DNA of 64,000 nt from Pelagerythrobacter aerophilus (GTDB lineage: Bacteria > Pseudomonadota > Alphaproteobacteria > Sphingomonadales > Sphingomonadaceae), in assembly GCF_003581645.1 (NCBI RefSeq), contig NZ_QXFK01000019.1, positions 248,001 through 312,000 of the forward strand, given 5' to 3'. The first letter of the stretch is position 1, and each line of letters starts with the position of its first letter. Of this stretch, positions 35,462 through 42,813 are shown one piece after another. The notes beneath the pieces were generated by a model. The model saw nothing but the letters and a program-made list of their open reading frames with translations, was not told the origin of the DNA and made no database searches. Both the position numbers and the translations under genes were made by a program.

Positions 35462-35907
35462 GCGGCGAGCGAAGCCTTGGCGACATTCTTGGGGAAGCTC
35501 TCAAATCGCGCTCCTCGCGCTCTCCGATCCATGACGCTGGTCGGGGAGACAGCGATTCTCTGCGTTCACTTGCTAGCGAGCATCACAATTCCGGCCTCGA
35601 TTTAACTGGCCTGGGCCGGATCGCGGAGCTGGGGCAGGCCTTGAGCTTCGCCCGGCTTGCGGCGGTAGATGGCACTCCCGACGACTTGCGCGCGATCGTG
35701 TATCTGTACGGTCAGCTTGCGGGAGAATGCCGCGCCCTCGGGGATGCCGCTGCTGCCGACACCTACGAAGGGCAAGGCTATCTGCTGGCCGAGATCATGG
35801 CCGAAGAGGGCGACGAGGACATGGCCTCCATGGTTGTGGCCTCGGCCGCTGCCGTGTCCCCCGGCGCCCACAAGACCGCCAAAAAACTGCGCGAGGCTAT
35901 CGTATGA
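35458..35907 (+). CDS. Hypothetical protein at the start of the ejection cassette
   Basis: 149 residues from GTG. The first 45 are polar and Ser/Arg-rich; the rest is helical (GRIAELGQALSFARLAAVDG, AIVYLYGQLAGECRALGDAA, GYLLAEIMAEEGDEDMASMV). It overlaps both neighbours by four bases. Not recognised; by position it may be a virion or packaging accessory protein. Confidence 0.65.
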   Translation: MSGERSLGDILGEALKSRSSRSPIHDAGRGDSDSLRSLASEHHNSGLDLTGLGRIAELGQALSFARLAAVDGTPDDLRAIVYLYGQLAGECRALGDAAAADTYEGQGYLLAEIMAEEGDEDMASMVVASAAAVSPGAHKTAKKLREAIV

Positions 35908-36635
35908 TCGTCCGCCGCACCCTCGACGCGACCTTTCTCAACGAGGTTGCCAATGACCCTGCTGTGCGTCCCGCGCTTGGCGGCGAAGGCGAGCTAGATC
36001 TCTCTGAGGCCGTCGCGGACCCAGCCAACCTTGCGCTGGTATGCTCAAGCGGCGGGTTTGTTCTCACCCCATTATCGTCGGGCGCATACGAAGTGCACTC
36101 GCTGTTCAAGCCTGGACAGGGGACAGCGCCCGTTCGCGCGATGCGAGCTGCTCAGGAATGGGTGTTCACGCGGACGGACTGCGTGTCGATCTGGTCGAAG
36201 GTTCCCAAGTCGAACCGGGCCGCGAAGGGACTCGCTTTGGCGGGTGGGCTGCGCCCGATGTTCGAGGGCGATTTGTTGGGCTTCGGCCCCACTGAGATGG
36301 TCGAACTGCCGATCATGCGCTGGGCGATGCAGTCTGAAAGTCTGGAGAAGCACGGCGAGCGCTTCCACGCGCTACTGGAGAAGGCAAAGCGCAAGGCGGG
36401 ATCGAGCCTGCCGACGCACGCGCACGACCCGGCGCACGAGCGGGCCGTAGGTGCCGCGCTGCTGATGTTTGAACACGGCCAGCCGCAGAAGGGCGCGGCT
36501 TTCTACAACACGTGGGCTGGAGTGGGCGGATACTCCCCCCTGAGCCTTTTGAGCATGTCCCCGGTCGTCGTGGATGCGGGAGATGCGATTGTCGGCCTGG
36601 GGGTCGCGGGAGTGGAGGTGTTACTATGCCGCTAG
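35904..36635 (+). CDS. GNAT-like phage protein upstream of the ejection genes
   Basis: 243 residues. The N-terminal two-thirds read as an acetyltransferase-like fold: GGFVLTPLSSGAYEVHSLFK, PGQGTAPVRAMRAAQEWVFT, VSIWSKVPKSNRAAKGLALA, then GGLRPMFEGDLLGFG. Proteins of this kind precede internal-virion or ejection genes in many podoviruses. The C-terminal part (HAHDPAHERAVGAALLMFEH, then KGAAFYNTWAGVGGYSPLSL) is the usual tail of that phage family. It overlaps the next gene by ten bases. Confidence 0.7.
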   Translation: MIVRRTLDATFLNEVANDPAVRPALGGEGELDLSEAVADPANLALVCSSGGFVLTPLSSGAYEVHSLFKPGQGTAPVRAMRAAQEWVFTRTDCVSIWSKVPKSNRAAKGLALAGGLRPMFEGDLLGFGPTEMVELPIMRWAMQSESLEKHGERFHALLEKAKRKAGSSLPTHAHDPAHERAVGAALLMFEHGQPQKGAAFYNTWAGVGGYSPLSLLSMSPVVVDAGDAIVGLGVAGVEVLLCR

Positions 36636-37513
36636 GAGCAGTTGTCGGCGCGGGCGTCATCGGCGCCGGCGCCAGCGTCATTGGCGCGAACAAGAACAGC
36701 AAGGCGATCAACAAGGCGACCGACGCCCAGACAGCGGCCAACGACAAGGCAATTGCTGCTCAGGAGAAGGCGCGCTCTGAGAATTTGGCGCTCCAGCGGC
36801 CCATCTACGATGCCGGCTTGCCTGCGATGGGCGCACGGAATGCGCTTCTGGGGCTTGGTGGGACTGCCCCGCAGGCCGCAAACACGAACACCACGAACGC
36901 GCTTGCGCAGTATCAGGGGGCCAATCCCGACACGTCGGGCACACGAACGATGCGCGGGCCTACGGGTTGGAACGCGCTCGACAACGCGCTTGAGCGACAG
37001 GGCTACTTTCGCCCGCAAACCCCGGGGCCGATAAGCGGCTATGGCGGCGGCACATGGAACGCCGATGGCACACAGGCCACGCCCGCCGGGCAGACCCCGC
37101 AGGAGGCGGCAGAGGACGCGTTTGACGTGTTCCGCAACTCGACCGGGTATCAGTTCCGCATCGACCAAGGACAGGATGCGCTCAACAGCGGCTTCGCGGG
37201 CTCGGGTCTCTTGCGTTCAGGGGCGGCATTGAAGGCGCTTGACGACTACCGCCAGGGCATGGCGACCGCCGAGTTCGGCAATTACTGGAACATGCTCGGT
37301 GAGCAACAGAACCTCACGGCGGGCGCTGCCAACGCGATGTCGGGGGTCAACACCAACTACGCGAACAACGCAGGCAACCTGGCGATGTCTCAGGGCAACG
37401 CGCTTGCGAACGCGGCTGTGGCGCAGGCGAACAACTCGAACGCCATGTGGGGCAACATTGCCAACAGCGTCGGCAGCGGCGTGGGGATTCTGGCCGGCAT
37501 GGGCAAGCTCTGA
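36626..37513 (+). CDS. Podovirus-like DNA transfer / ejection protein
   Basis: 295 residues. Starts with a glycine/alanine-rich hydrophobic segment (GAVVGAGVIGAGASVIGANK) and a helical stretch. The diagnostic part is about residues 170-240: FRNSTGYQFRIDQGQDALNS, GFAGSGLLRSGAALKALDDY, GMATAEFGNYWNMLGEQQNL. This pattern is shared by podoviral virion proteins annotated as DNA transfer proteins. It should be part of the apparatus that carries DNA into the host. No complete virion gene set surrounds it. Confidence 0.8.
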   Translation: MPLGAVVGAGVIGAGASVIGANKNSKAINKATDAQTAANDKAIAAQEKARSENLALQRPIYDAGLPAMGARNALLGLGGTAPQAANTNTTNALAQYQGANPDTSGTRTMRGPTGWNALDNALERQGYFRPQTPGPISGYGGGTWNADGTQATPAGQTPQEAAEDAFDVFRNSTGYQFRIDQGQDALNSGFAGSGLLRSGAALKALDDYRQGMATAEFGNYWNMLGEQQNLTAGAANAMSGVNTNYANNAGNLAMSQGNALANAAVAQANNSNAMWGNIANSVGSGVGILAGMGKL

Positions 37514-37525
37514 GGGGACTGAACG

Positions 37526-38128
37526 ATGAACGCACTAGCAGGACTGCAAAGTCCCAACATTGGAGCTGGGGTCATGGAGTCGTTTGCCGGCGGGCAGGCG
37601 ATGGGGGAACGTCAGCGGCTCAAGAAGGCGCTGGCGACATACTCGACAAACCCCGATGATCCCGAGGCGATGAGCACGATAGCCGAGCTCGAGCCTCGGC
37701 TGGCGGCACAGCTTCACGAGGAACGGCTAGCGCAGCAGTTCAACGACGCGGCGGCACGCTATTATGGCGGCGGCAATGCTCTTGCGAACATTGCTGGCAG
37801 CACGCCTCCCGCGCGTTCGGGGGGTGCACCGATGAACGCACTCCTAGGTGTAGCAGGGACTGAGCCTGCGAAGGCGACGCCGAGCGCCTTCGAGCAGGCT
37901 TTCGCCCCGGTGGCGAATCCGAACGGCCAAGAGGTTCAGCCTGTCCAGCCGCGAGAAGCACAGACTGCTGAATCCGACTTTTCGGCGCTGGGCGAGCCGC
38001 GCGACGAGCGGGATGCGGCCTTCCTTGATATGCTGCGGCTCGACGCGAAGCGGGCGTTCGAGATCGACAGCGAAATGCGCGATCGCGCGGCGGACAAACT
38101 GAAGCTGCAAATGGACGGCTGGGGATAG
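37526..38128 (+). CDS. Ejection-type protein, N-terminal part (frameshifted)
   Basis: 200 residues, N-terminus MNALAGLQSPNIGAGVMESF, typical of long podovirus internal virion proteins. Helical repeats follow (GERQRLKKALATYSTNPDDP, then QLHEERLAQQFNDAAARYYG). It stops at TAG 38126-38128 right after a GGGG run. Removing one G lets the frame continue through DSSETDDEADAWPGAP into the M15 peptidase domain, giving one protein of about 334 residues. So this is probably one half of a broken or recoded gene. Confidence 0.7.
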   Translation: MNALAGLQSPNIGAGVMESFAGGQAMGERQRLKKALATYSTNPDDPEAMSTIAELEPRLAAQLHEERLAQQFNDAAARYYGGGNALANIAGSTPPARSGGAPMNALLGVAGTEPAKATPSAFEQAFAPVANPNGQEVQPVQPREAQTAESDFSALGEPRDERDAAFLDMLRLDAKRAFEIDSEMRDRAADKLKLQMDGWG

Positions 38129-38225
38129 CAGCGAGACCGACGATGAGGCCGACGCTTGGCCGGGTGCGCCTGTACAATCCGGCGATGGGGAGCAATGGCC
38201 GGGTAAGCCTGTTGCCGGGCGGGAT

Positions 38226-38528
38226 GTGAAGGCGGATCTTGAGCGCGCGATCCCCGGCATTCGCTTCACCTCGGGCTTTCGCACGCCTGAGTACAACGAG
38301 AGCCTGCGGGCGCGCGGCTACAATCCCGCGAAGAACAGCGAGCACCTGGACGGGGCAGCGCTCGATATGTTGCCGCCGCCGGGGAAGTCACTGGGTTGGT
38401 TGCGGGCACAGGTGAAAAGATACGATCCGAAGGCGCGGACACTCATCCACGATGGTCACCTGCACGCCGGCTTCGATGACTACTATGGCGCCCCGGCTCT
38501 GGGTGGCATGGCGGAGGCTGGTCGATGA
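38226..38528 (+). CDS. M15-type D-Ala-D-Ala peptidase domain (second half of the frameshifted ejection gene)
   Basis: 100 residues from GTG; the open frame actually begins at 38103, without an ATG. Motifs are RFTSGFRTPEYNESLRARGY, NSEHLDGAALDMLPPP (zinc ligands His and Asp in SEHLDGAALD) and TLIHDGHLHAGF (third ligand His). Such domains cut peptidoglycan cross-links, as endolysins or as virion-borne enzymes. The frame leads in from the end of the 37526 gene through acidic WPG-containing linkers, which supports an original fusion. No clear ribosome-binding site precedes the GTG. Confidence 0.75.
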   Translation: MKADLERAIPGIRFTSGFRTPEYNESLRARGYNPAKNSEHLDGAALDMLPPPGKSLGWLRAQVKRYDPKARTLIHDGHLHAGFDDYYGAPALGGMAEAGR

Positions 38529-38962
38529 GCAAGCCGAAAGATAGCGGCCGGAAATCGGATGGGACGTTCGCCCCCGGCAACAAGATGGGCGGTCGCACGC
38601 CGGGTTCGCGAAACAAGACCACACTCGCGATCGAGGCGCTGCTTGATGGCGAACACGAGGCGTTGACCCGTGCGGCTATTTCCAAGGCACTCGACGGCGA
38701 TACCACAGCGCTACGGCTGTGCCTGGATCGTCTGGCACCTCCCCGCAAGGACTCGCCCGTATCATTCGAACTGCCGCCAATTCGCTCCATCGAGGACGCC
38801 GTGGAGGCATCGTCCGCGTTGCTTGCCGCCGTCGCAGCAGGCGAGGTGACACCCCACGAGGCTGGACGAGTCATGGCGCTGCTGTCCTCGCATAAGACAC
38901 TCGTCGAGTCCGGCGAGTTGGAGGCCCGTCTCACCGCATTGGAGAAAGCAAATGGCAAATAG
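38525..38962 (+). CDS. DUF5681-domain phage protein
   Basis: 145 residues. The N-terminus (GRKSDGTFAPGNKMGGRTPG, then SRNKTTLAIEALLDGEHEAL) is the DUF5681 signature, common near small-terminase genes of phages and islands. The middle LDRLAPPRKDSPVSFELPPI and the C-terminal helix LEARLTALEKANGK are also usual for the family. The ATG overlaps the previous stop. Possible role in DNA recognition for packaging, by association only. Confidence 0.82.
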   Translation: MSKPKDSGRKSDGTFAPGNKMGGRTPGSRNKTTLAIEALLDGEHEALTRAAISKALDGDTTALRLCLDRLAPPRKDSPVSFELPPIRSIEDAVEASSALLAAVAAGEVTPHEAGRVMALLSSHKTLVESGELEARLTALEKANGK

Positions 38963-39113
38963 GCTGTCCCGCCGACTGGAAGCTCTCGAAGGCGACCGGG
39001 CCTACTATACGATCGGAGAACTGCTCGACGCTCTCGACGGTGTGTCTCTGCCTTCCGGCCGCTCGGTGCACCCGGCCCTGCGCAAGGCTTTCAAGGAGAT
39101 GCCTTGTGCGTAG
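38952..39113 (+). CDS. Small protein, first of three related genes
   Basis: 53 residues: MANRLSRRLEALEGDRAYYT, then a helical region and FKEMPCA. It overlaps the DUF5681 end by 11 bases and the next gene by eight. The first 13 residues resemble the starts of the two following proteins (RxLxxRLDALE). Function unknown. Confidence 0.55.
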   Translation: MANRLSRRLEALEGDRAYYTIGELLDALDGVSLPSGRSVHPALRKAFKEMPCA

Positions 39114-39306
39114 TCTGAAGCGCCGCCTGGACGCGCTGGACCGCGCCGCCAACCCGCCAGCTTTCAAACCGTGGCACCGGATAATCCTCGACGAGGGTCA
39201 GAGCGAAGAGGACGGTATTGCCGCCTACGAGGCTGAGCACGGGCCGCTTGGCGAAGATAGCTGCTTCTTCATTCGATTCATCTCACCGGAGCCCCGACAT
39301 GCGTAA
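39106..39306 (+). CDS. Small protein, second of three related genes
   Basis: 66 residues from GTG inside the end of the previous gene: MRSLKRRLDALDRAANPPAF, then WHRIILDEGQSEEDGIAAYE and AEHGPLGEDSC. Clear paralogue of the following gene. A helix followed by a small strand-helix unit. Function unknown. Confidence 0.6.
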   Translation: MRSLKRRLDALDRAANPPAFKPWHRIILDEGQSEEDGIAAYEAEHGPLGEDSCFFIRFISPEPRHA

Positions 39307-39502
39307 TCTACACAAGCGCCTCGATGCGCTCGAAGTGAAAGCAAAGCCCTTCGTTCCCGTGCGTTGTCACCTGATCGGCATGCAGGATGGCACATCGGAA
39401 GCCGACGCAATCGCTGACTACGAAGCCGAGAGCGGGCCGGTGGGTCCGGACGATCTTCGGATCTTCCTTGTCGGCATTAAGCCGCATGAAGGAGCGCGCT
39501 GA
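39299..39502 (+). CDS. Small protein, third of three related genes
   Basis: 67 residues: MRNLHKRLDALEVKAKPFVP, then HLIGMQDGTSEADAIADYEA and ESGPVGPDDL. It aligns along its whole length with the preceding protein, indicating tandem duplication. Overlaps it by eight bases. Confidence 0.62.
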   Translation: MRNLHKRLDALEVKAKPFVPVRCHLIGMQDGTSEADAIADYEAESGPVGPDDLRIFLVGIKPHEGAR

Positions 39503-39508
39503 CTGTTC

Positions 39509-39528
39509 TGTCGGTTTTGTCAGTGCCT
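39509..39528 (+). repeat. Third copy of the dispersed TGTCGGTTTTGTCAGTGCC repeat
   Basis: Twenty bases identical to the reverse complement of 28719-28738 and, with flanking bases, nearly identical to 28746-28769. It lies just past the last plus-strand small gene and 42 bases before the relaxase end. Confidence 0.7.
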
Positions 39529-39570
39529 GTGCGGGGCGTGTTTGCCAACATGGGCGCTTCGAACGCCATC

Positions 39571-40740
39571 CTACCGCGATGCTCCCTGCCCGTCACGATG
39601 CGCAAGCATGGCCGCAAGCCAGGCGTCGTCTTGCGATGCGATGCGGGAAGCCGCCGCAACCCGCTCCGATACTACGTGCGTCTCTTCCATGGCGAGCGAC
39701 CGTCGTTCAGCAGGCAGCGCCTTCACCTTTGCGCGGAATCTCTCTCCTTCTTCGAGGATGCCGCGTAGAGCCAGCGCCCGCTTGACGGCGCGCCTCTTCA
39801 GCGCCTCGGCTTCTTTTGCTTTCGCGATGACCGCTGCACGCTCCGTTGCGAGCCGATCTAGTTGTTCGCGCAGCTTGCCCTGCTCCGCCCGAAGCGCAGC
39901 CCGCTCGCGCTCGACAGCAGCCCGCTCGGCGTCCAGCCTCTCCCGGTCTGACTTGATTCGCTCCAAGCCGTAGGCGAACCGCTGACGCTCAGCCGCAAGC
40001 GCGCCGCGCTCACTGTCCAGTTGGATGGCGAGCTCAGAAACCCGCTGCCGGTCCTTCGACAACGCGGTCCCTTCCGCCAGCGCAGCCTGCCTGGCTTCTT
40101 CCAGCCGAACCTCATGCTCACGATTGCTAATGTTGCGGGCACCCGAGCGCTCCCTCCCTCGCTCAAGTCCCATCTCCTCGAAGAACGATGCGAACCGTGT
40201 TTGCTCCCGGCTCATATCGCCCCGTCCGCCCACAACGCGCTTGGCGGAAAGGCGGTAGACGGGCGCCTTGTCCTTCCTGCGGTTATCGGGCTCATGAATC
40301 AGCGGAACGACAACTAGGTGCAGATGCGGAGTGCGCTCATCTTCGTGCAGCGCCATCGAGACCACCTGGCCCGGAATCTTGAAGCGATCGCTGAACGCAC
40401 GGAGCGTCTGCACAATGAACTTCTGGAGCCTGCGCTCGTACGCCGGCTGGTCGAGTCCCTCGAACACCTCGCGAGAGGTCGAGACGACGAACTCCAGCGC
40501 GAGGACTCCGCCGGGCCGGTGCTTCACGCCGTACCGATCGAGCAACTTCCGGATCTCTCCGCTCACATCTGCCGTGCCAACCATCAATGTAGGCGGTGGC
40601 GCATCCTTCTCCAGATGCCGGCATTCCATCTCGCGAGTGTTGTGGCGGCGGACATGGTAGACATGGCCCCACGTCTTGATGCGCTTGAACCGCATCGTCA
40701 CGAACCGCCGCTCTCCGCTCGACCCCGTCGCTGCCGACAT
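39571..40740 (-). CDS. MOBV-type relaxase (Pre/Mob family)
   Basis: 389 residues. Motif I region: RIKTWGHVYHVRRHNTREME with His33, Asn34 and Arg36. Motif III: SMALHEDERTPHLHLVVVPL with the His132...Pro138-His139-x-His141 cluster that binds the metal. From about residue 205 the protein is a long charged coiled coil, as in Pre/Mob proteins. It should nick at an oriT and pilot a strand during transfer driven by another conjugative system; no type IV secretion genes are present here. An ATG at residue 16 is an alternative start. Confidence 0.85.
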   Translation of the reverse strand: MSAATGSSGERRFVTMRFKRIKTWGHVYHVRRHNTREMECRHLEKDAPPPTLMVGTADVSGEIRKLLDRYGVKHRPGGVLALEFVVSTSREVFEGLDQPAYERRLQKFIVQTLRAFSDRFKIPGQVVSMALHEDERTPHLHLVVVPLIHEPDNRRKDKAPVYRLSAKRVVGGRGDMSREQTRFASFFEEMGLERGRERSGARNISNREHEVRLEEARQAALAEGTALSKDRQRVSELAIQLDSERGALAAERQRFAYGLERIKSDRERLDAERAAVERERAALRAEQGKLREQLDRLATERAAVIAKAKEAEALKRRAVKRALALRGILEEGERFRAKVKALPAERRSLAMEETHVVSERVAAASRIASQDDAWLAAMLAHRDGQGASR

Positions 40741-40763
40741 GACTAACTCCCTGCTGCGGGCAA

Positions 40764-40770
40764 TAGTGTG
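40764..40770 (+). other. Candidate oriT nick-site heptamer upstream of the relaxase
   Basis: TAGTGTG lies 24 bases upstream of the relaxase gene. As I remember it, the MOBV nick region of pMV158 is TAGTGTG/TTA. A seven-base match in a 150-bp target is only mildly unusual (about 2 percent), no strong hairpin adjoins it, and another TAGTGTG is on the opposite strand at 41184-41190. Confidence 0.3.
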
Positions 40771-40827
40771 ACGGAGCGGGACTCAGGGACGCAAGAGGGC
40801 GAAAGGAAATATTTCAGCGGCTTGGAT

Positions 40828-40851
40828 ATCGGTCTCACATACTAGACCGAT
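40828..40851. repeat. Inverted repeat, copy 1 of 2
   Basis: ATCGGTCT-CACATACT-AGACCGAT, a perfect 8-bp stem with an 8-base loop, ten bases past the end of the lipoprotein gene at 40861. A close copy is at 41175-41194. It could terminate the minus-strand gene, but no U-tract follows. Confidence 0.65.
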
Positions 40852-40860
40852 GTACCAGGC

Positions 40861-41106
40861 TCATTGCGGCTGATCGGATTGGCTGGCCCGAAAGAACTCC
40901 CATTCCTCCACAACCGTACCATCCGGCAGGTGGCAATATCCTACCTGGCCATCGGCGCCATCGCGTATCTCGACCTCGCCGCCTTGGGCGACGCAATACT
41001 CCGACGCTGGATTTGCGATGCCAACCTTCTGCGCGGGTTCCTCGTCGATGGGTTGCGCTGCGCATCCGCACAACAGGATCGATCCGAGCGCTAGCATCAT
41101 CCGCAT
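40861..41106 (-). CDS. DUF333-family lipoprotein
   Basis: 81 residues with a lipobox signal (MLALGSILLCGCAAQ). The mature part is the DUF333 pattern: ANPASEYCVAQGGEVEIRDG, then GQVGYCHLPDGTVVEEWEFF, with two conserved cysteines. It is anchored in the envelope; DUF333 proteins are small putative hemolysin- or inhibitor-like lipoproteins of uncertain function. The gene is bracketed by two copies of a GGTCTCACA/AGACC inverted repeat. Confidence 0.8.
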   Translation of the reverse strand: MRMMLALGSILLCGCAAQPIDEEPAQKVGIANPASEYCVAQGGEVEIRDGADGQVGYCHLPDGTVVEEWEFFRASQSDQPQ

Positions 41107-41174
41107 TTGCGAGCCTCCCGTCGCTAAGACGTGATCGGGGTGGCACTGGCCGCTGGCCGCGTCAAATTCTCATC

Positions 41175-41194
41175 GGTCTCACACACACTAGACC
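41175..41194. repeat. Inverted repeat, copy 2 of 2
   Basis: GGTCT-CACACACACT-AGACC, with the same ATCGGTCTCACA left side as copy 1, placed 20 bases past the end of the 41214 gene. Its minus strand contains TAGTGTG, the MOBV-like heptamer. Confidence 0.6.
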
Positions 41195-41213
41195 AACGCA
41201 TCGAGCGCGGTAA

Positions 41214-41753
41214 TCAGCCCTCGATTTTGTGCGCGATGACAACCTCCGACGGCGTCTCACGCGCTGCCTTCCTCATGTGGCGCTCGTCAGCGAGACGCGC
41301 CAACCATACACTCAGGAGGCGAGTGCCCACGAACAACGCGAGTAGGAAGGCTACATTGCCCAGAACCACCCACATCCCCGAGAAAATCGCGGCCAATGTG
41401 CCAGTGACCACTACGCCGACACCAAAAATCAAAACGCCGATGACGACGCCAAGCATGCCCCATTCGAGGTAGGTGAAAGCTAACGCGTACAGCCATAGGC
41501 AAGCACCGAACACGAGAGAAGCGAGACCAAATAAACTTGCCGCGAGCCCTCTGGTCGCCGGAATGATCGCCAAGGGTATCAGGAGCATGCATCCGAGCGT
41601 GGCAATGCCAATCGCTTGAGGAATCCAATCGAGCGCCCAAACACTGATCTCAGCGGCACCCAACAGAAGCATCAACGGAAGGGCGAGCAAGACAAGCATC
41701 AATAGCAAGCCTGCCGCCATGCCGCCGGCACTTTTCAGCTTTTCAATCGACAT
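41214..41753 (-). CDS. Integral membrane protein, unknown function
   Basis: 179 residues from ATG at 41751-41753 with GGGGGGAT upstream. About five hydrophobic segments, for example GGMAAGLLLMLVLLALPLML, IGIATLGCMLLIPLAIIPA and WGMLGVVIGVLIFGVGVVVT. The C-terminus is cytoplasm-type (RLADERHMRKAARETPSEVV). GC content is lower than in the chromosome. No family recognised. Confidence 0.65.
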   Translation of the reverse strand: MSIEKLKSAGGMAAGLLLMLVLLALPLMLLLGAAEISVWALDWIPQAIGIATLGCMLLIPLAIIPATRGLAASLFGLASLVFGACLWLYALAFTYLEWGMLGVVIGVLIFGVGVVVTGTLAAIFSGMWVVLGNVAFLLALFVGTRLLSVWLARLADERHMRKAARETPSEVVIAHKIEG

Positions 41754-41890
41754 AATATCCCCCCTCGGCATCTAAGTATGCCCGAAGCTGACTACAGGGC
41801 AAGAGCTTTGCCCGGGGAAAGGGGTGGTTGACCAGACTACTGGGGGGGCAATACCCCTCTCTCCTGCGGGAGAATCAACAGGGGGTTCTT

Positions 41891-42262
41891 ATGAAATGGG
41901 TGTTCTTCCTGGCCGTCGCCATCCTGCTCACGTCGGCCTGCACCGAGAAGCCGATCCCGACCCAGCTTGAGAAATACTGTGTGAGCGACAGCGGCCTGTC
42001 AAAATATTGGCTCGCACTGAACACCGCTGAGCGTGAGGGAGATATCAGGTATCAATACCTGGGGCAGGACATACGGTACGTCGTCACGGCTATGCGGGTT
42101 GAAGGGAGGGAGGTCAGCGGCAAGGCTGATTTTGAGTCCAGCACAACAGGCGAAACGCGCGGTACTCCGATAATGTTCAGCTATGACGCTACCGCCAATA
42201 CCTTCACGGATGGTCCGACCTCGGCGTCCTGCCAGAACACCCAAGCCTACCAACCTGGCTAA
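41891..42262 (+). CDS. Predicted lipoprotein, unknown function
   Basis: 123 residues; signal MKWVFFLAVAILLTSACTEK with a lipobox Cys. The mature domain has two more cysteines (KYCVSDSGLSKYWLALNTAE and GPTSASCQNTQAYQPG) that may pair. Divergent from the 41214 membrane gene. Function unknown. Confidence 0.65.
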   Translation: MKWVFFLAVAILLTSACTEKPIPTQLEKYCVSDSGLSKYWLALNTAEREGDIRYQYLGQDIRYVVTAMRVEGREVSGKADFESSTTGETRGTPIMFSYDATANTFTDGPTSASCQNTQAYQPG

Positions 42263-42274
42263 GGAGACGGGGGA

Positions 42275-42565
42275 ATGACCTTTGCTCGCGGGTATCGCCG
42301 CCTCTCGATCGCTATTGTCGGATCGTGGATAGCAGTTTGGACAGCCATCGGTGGCTTCGCGGCGTGGCGGCAGAGGACATGGTCAGACATCTTCCTTGAG
42401 GCATCCGCAGACGAAAACATGCGAGAGATGGTTTTAGCCAACCAGAGGGCGAGCGAAAATGCGGCGATCGTCGAGATGGCTCTTCTGTGGGGCCTGCTGG
42501 CCCTACCCTTAGCGCTGGGGCTTGCCATAATCTGGTGGGTAGTACGAGGATTTCAGGCGCAATAG
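42275..42565 (+). CDS. Small membrane protein
   Basis: 96 residues with two transmembrane helices: LSIAIVGSWIAVWTAIGGFA and LLWGLLALPLALGLAIIWWV, joined by a polar loop. GGAGACGGGGGA precedes the ATG. Twelve bases after the lipoprotein gene, so likely co-transcribed. Last gene before the right end. Confidence 0.65.
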   Translation: MTFARGYRRLSIAIVGSWIAVWTAIGGFAAWRQRTWSDIFLEASADENMREMVLANQRASENAAIVEMALLWGLLALPLALGLAIIWWVVRGFQAQ

Positions 42566-42663
42566 AGAGCGGCCGGGGAAGCCCGGCACTACTTCCTCTT
42601 CGCTGCCGTCATCGAGATCAAGTGGTGCGTGGCTAAGATAAGGCAGCCCCATGACGCCGAGTC

Positions 42664-42697
42664 GGGTCGGCGCCTAGCGTAAGCTCCGGCGCGACCC
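42664..42697. terminator. Hairpin after the last element gene
   Basis: GGGTCGGCGCC at 42664-42674 pairs with GGCGCGACCC at 42688-42697 apart from one bulged base. It lies about 100 bases past the last gene. No U-tract. The rest of 42566-42813 holds only the arm-type repeat. Confidence 0.4.
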
Positions 42698-42740
42698 ACT
42701 AAACCCGGACGCTGACCATCGGGCTATTTGTGTGGCATGC

Positions 42741-42758
42741 TTACGTGGCGATTACGTG
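42741..42758 (+). repeat. Right arm-type repeat (18 bp)
   Basis: TTACGTGGCGATTACGTG, identical to 22315-22332 and 56 bases inside the right att core. Same orientation at both ends, made of two TTACGTG heptamers. Confidence 0.75.
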
Positions 42759-42813
42759 GAGGGATCTGAGATCGCCTGCAGGCATATCGAACCTGTCGTA
42801 AGTATCTGAAACA

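Noticed and set aside
35327-35907. Toxin-antitoxin pair (ribbon-helix-helix gene plus next gene)
   Set aside because: The second protein is long, helical and lacks RelE/ParE, PIN or other toxin features; the pair continues into a phage-type operon.
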